Origin: an uncultured Bacilli bacterium
GTDB lineage: Bacteria; Bacillota_I; Bacilli_A; RF39; UBA660
NCBI GenBank assembly: GCA_947600015.1
Contig: CANQFX010000025.1
Location: 1-15,937, forward strand
DNA: 15,937 nt
Direction: 5' to 3'
The position numbers and the translations under genes are program-made. Of this stretch, positions 13,445-15,937 are shown one piece after another (positions within the stretch are counted from its first letter, which is position 1; every line of letters begins with the position of its first letter). Under the pieces are notes generated by a model. That model searched no databases. It was given only the letters and a program-made list of their open reading frames with translations, and was not told the origin of the DNA.

Positions 13445-15937
13445 TTAAAAATTATATGTTATATTAATAGTTAATTTTTTTGATACATTCTTTGCATTAT
13501 CAGATAAGGTGTATGTCATAACATCTTTTGAACCATTATTTCTATTTCCCACATCAATTGTTTTAAAATCATTTGATACCTCGATAGTTTCATTACGTAT
13601 AATTGCATTATTGTTCAATGATTCACGAAGATTCAATTTAAATGGACCACTTACACCCTCATTTATAGTACCAGCATCTAGTACACCAGTATAAACACTA
13701 ACCAAGTGACGTCTATTTGGTACTATTTTTATTTTAGCAGTACAAGTAACTGCTACATTTGTATAACCTGCAGAAGTGCAACTCCAATCTATAACAGATC
13801 CTCCATTGTCTATCGTTATATTAGTTAACTTTGGGGTATATGGAGCTGTTTTATCTACTTTTACTATAATTGGTTTTGTATAATCTTGTCCAGCCATTTG
13901 ATACTTATTATTTACTATAGTATATAGCTTATTTCCTGCATTATCAGAAGCCGTGAACCAAACATACTTTATTCCTTTATCAATGGTAACCGAACTTCCT
14001 GTGGTGCTATTAGCACAATTACCCAAAACGGAACCAGAACAAGCTTTTGTGGTAAATCCAGAATTTCCCTCATCTGTTATATCAGCTGTTATTGTAACAG
14101 ATTGGTTTGTCCATCCTCCCTCATAAACAGAGGATGTTGTATTAAATCCACCAAAGGTGTTTTCATACTCACAATTTTCTAAAATTGGTCCCTGTTGGCA
14201 TTTATAATTACCTGTTAGTTTATTTACCACTGGAGAATTTTTATCAATCTTGAGATTCTTTGATAACTTGGATATATTTCCTGCTTCATCCTCTGTATAA
14301 GCATAAACTGTTACTCCTGAGTCAGAAGTATTGTCATAATAGCTGGTTTTATGTGTCGTACCAGAACCAATAGTAAAATAGCCACGAACTGTAGATAATC
14401 CATCTGTTTTATAATTAATATTATTCGTATACAAACTAACCCCACTTTTATACCAATTATTATTTCCTGCTGTTCCTGTGAAGGAAAAACTATTAATGGT
14501 GTTCGTTGTGCTGTCCTGTTTAACATAATAATAATTTGACCAAGCAGATTCATTTCCAGCATTATCTATCGCTTTATAGCGGATTTTCGTAATTTTATTT
14601 TTGGACATTTCCAATTTCTCCCCTGATTGTGTCGAAGAAGTTGAATGTGATGCATATGAATTGCTATTATATTTTGCTACTGTAGAATACGTGTAATATT
14701 CTCTTTTATATTCTTTAATTTCCGAACCACCAGTGTCAGTAGAACCGCTTGCTTTGGCGTAAACAACTTTATTTGTCCATGTGTTAGACGTATAAGTATT
14801 ATTATTAGAATATTGCAATGTAACTGTTGGTGTCGTTGGAGCTGTTTTGTCTATTTTCATTGTATAATCACTTGACCAGTTAGAACAATTATTTAATTTA
14901 TCACAGGCTTGGGCTGAAATTAGTGTGGTTGCCTGCCGTGTATTTGAGGCAGTACCCGTCGTTGATTTTCCATTATTATCTAAAATTGAGCCAAAACTAT
15001 TTTTTATTTTATAATTGTAATAGATACCTCCTACTCCTGCATCTGTGGAGTTAAACACAATATATAAATCTTTATTACTCCATCCAGATGTATATGAAGA
15101 TAATCCACTAGTACTTTCTGGTACTGTGCCATTGGTTTTAAATTTGTAAAATTTTATGGTTGGTACGGATGGTGGTGTGTTATCAATATTTGATATTGTT
15201 CTACTATAGGATCTTTCATTTCCTGCATTATCTTTAATCTTTATTGTATAAGTTCCATTACTACTATAGGTCTTGGTTTTAGAACTCTTATATCCATCAC
15301 TATCAAATTGATATGGATAACTTGCTAGCCCACTTATACTATCTTTTGCTTCACTAATTGATAATGTTACTTGTGAGGCTCCTGCTGTCGTTGGATTTTT
15401 ACTAATGCTTGCTGTTGGAGCTGTTCTATCAATTGGCGCAACAATATCCACAGATGCTTCATTTCCTGCTTTATCTTTTATGATATATTTTGCTTTTCGA
15501 TATCCATCATCAGATAAATACCGATTATCTGTTCCAGTTGTTCCACTAATACTACTTGCTCCGTTTCCACTAAATGTATTTACATTACTTGCACTCGATG
15601 TTAATCCCGCACTATTATGTTTCCATTCCCTACTACTTAAATTAGAATCGCTATATGTTATATCAAAGTACACCCCATTTGGATAATCTGCATTATTTAA
15701 CCATTTTGTTATATTTAGTGTTCCTCCTCTACTAGCACTTGCGATTGCATTTCCGGTTTTACTTCCACTAGAGGTTCTTTTATATGCTTTTATCGTTAAA
15801 CTTGGAGCACTCTTATCTATATTACTAATGGTTTCTTTATATTCTTTAACATTTCCTGCATTATCTTTTATTTTAATTGTATACGTTCCATTACTACTAT
15901 AGGTCTTGGTTTTAGAACTCTTATATCCATCACTATC
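13445..15937 (-). CDS. large Ig-like repeat surface protein, C-terminal part
   Basis: This is the last 830 residues of a secreted or surface protein whose beginning is beyond the right edge. The frame stays open from 15937; the GTG at 15671 is internal, since the reading GNxxxYPNGVYFDI continues through it. The sequence is a chain of bacterial Ig-like domains, Ser/Thr/Asn/Tyr/Gly rich, with repeated D-x-AGN turns (about 26, 156, 458, 551 and 666), IDKTAPT-type domain junctions, and a W-[ST]-N-[KQ]-x-[LV] entry motif (near 286, 387 and 609; related WYKSGV near 495). Cysteine pairs (345/351, 580/589, 633/641, 720/732) suggest disulfides. The C-terminus (KKLTINITYNF) has no LPxTG motif or membrane helix, so anchoring must be N-terminal. 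A role in adhesion is likely but inferred. Confidence 0.85.
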   Translation of the reverse strand, partial: DSDGYKSSKTKTYSSNGTYTIKIKDNAGNVKEYKETISNIDKSAPSLTIKAYKRTSSGSKTGNAIASASRGGTLNITKWLNNADYPNGVYFDITYSDSNLSSREWKHNSAGLTSSASNVNTFSGNGASSISGTTGTDNRYLSDDGYRKAKYIIKDKAGNEASVDIVAPIDRTAPTASISKNPTTAGASQVTLSISEAKDSISGLASYPYQFDSDGYKSSKTKTYSSNGTYTIKIKDNAGNERSYSRTISNIDNTPPSVPTIKFYKFKTNGTVPESTSGLSSYTSGWSNKDLYIVFNSTDAGVGGIYYNYKIKNSFGSILDNNGKSTTGTASNTRQATTLISAQACDKLNNCSNWSSDYTMKIDKTAPTTPTVTLQYSNNNTYTSNTWTNKVVYAKASGSTDTGGSEIKEYKREYYTYSTVAKYNSNSYASHSTSSTQSGEKLEMSKNKITKIRYKAIDNAGNESAWSNYYYVKQDSTTNTINSFSFTGTAGNNNWYKSGVSLYTNNINYKTDGLSTVRGYFTIGSGTTHKTSYYDNTSDSGVTVYAYTEDEAGNISKLSKNLKIDKNSPVVNKLTGNYKCQQGPILENCEYENTFGGFNTTSSVYEGGWTNQSVTITADITDEGNSGFTTKACSGSVLGNCANSTTGSSVTIDKGIKYVWFTASDNAGNKLYTIVNNKYQMAGQDYTKPIIVKVDKTAPYTPKLTNITIDNGGSVIDWSCTSAGYTNVAVTCTAKIKIVPNRRHLVSVYTGVLDAGTINEGVSGPFKLNLRESLNNNAIIRNETIEVSNDFKTIDVGNRNNGSKDVMTYTLSDNAKNVSKKLTINITYNF
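15218..15304 (-). repeat. intragenic repeat, copy 1
   Basis: These 87 bases match 15851-15937 with only four mismatches by hand alignment, and the left 53 bases of the minus-strand reading (15252-15304) are identical. It encodes SDGYKSSKTKTYSSNGTYTI plus IKDNAGN in frame. The copies are 633 bases (211 codons) apart, keeping frame. Confidence 0.9.
15851..15937 (-). repeat. intragenic repeat, copy 2 (cut by window edge)
   Basis: This is the second copy of the 87-base segment at 15218-15304; bases 15885-15937 are identical to the other copy. The repeat runs into the window edge, so its true extent and the number of further copies cannot be seen. Confidence 0.9.

Noticed and set aside
13431..13458. 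TTGACA near the stop of the Ig-like gene, plus strand
   Set aside because: The 16-base-spaced TATATG box is poor and there is no plus-strand gene; the GACAATTGTC palindrome at 13433-13442 has no U-tail, so it is not a terminator either.
14311..14562. Minus-strand 83-residue frame inside the Ig-like gene
   Set aside because: It lies in another frame within a well-supported coding region and has no ribosome-binding site of its own.
15671..15673. GTG as a start for the Ig-like protein
   Set aside because: The frame stays open upstream to the edge with the same kind of Ig-like sequence, so it is an internal valine codon.
1..15937. CRISPR arrays, tRNA/rRNA genes, insertion sequences
   Set aside because: No regularly spaced direct repeats, no CCA-ending cloverleaf, no transposase-like protein and no inverted-repeat ends were seen.

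Overview
This window is very AT-rich (about 30% GC or less, by eye) with Bacillota-type signals. These include strong GGAGG-like Shine-Dalgarno sites, sigma-A-type promoters with TGn-extended -10 boxes, and short U-tailed hairpin terminators. TGA is used as a stop (7330, 11870, 12963) and Trp is TGG, so the code is standard, not the Mycoplasma code. Class-III prepilins, a TIGR04086-type membrane protein, a DUF421 protein and Nfo fit a low-GC Bacilli-related lineage, such as the uncultured gut RF39/CAG groups. That placement is inference.

Almost everything is on the minus strand; read it right to left. (1) 15937-13445: the C-terminal 830 residues of a large secreted Ig-like repeat protein whose start lies outside the window. 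(2) 13323-10644: a small membrane-anchored protein, a lone plus-strand membrane protein (12591-12965), a DUF421 membrane protein and a membrane-anchored GHL10-type glycosyl hydrolase. (3) 10587-9434: two separately promoted type IV prepilin-like genes. (4) 9366-8482: endonuclease IV (nfo), ending in an intrinsic terminator. (5) 8325-5438: a two-gene operon made of a protein with a RelE/HigB-like C-terminal domain and a 631-residue all-helical protein of unknown family, overlapping by ATGA. (6) 5372-41: a tight four-gene operon of a TelA-family protein, an unknown 408-residue protein, a CobS/MoxR-like AAA+ ATPase, and a 310-residue protein resembling a family often found beside such ATPases in phages.

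The most interesting part is 41-8331. Operon 6 looks like a Ter/TelA-type stress module, or a phage-related one, built around an AAA+ ATPase with an unusual Walker B motif. Operon 5 directly upstream pairs a toxin-like fold with a large helical partner. No clear terminator separates them, so they may be co-expressed. Functions of the 408- and 631-residue proteins cannot be assigned. Regions 1-3 form a cell-surface block. Three neighbouring genes there share the ribosome-binding site GGTGATAG, which fixes the second prepilin's start at a GTG codon. The longest gene-free stretch is about 150 bases (8332-8481); it holds a terminator and a promoter.
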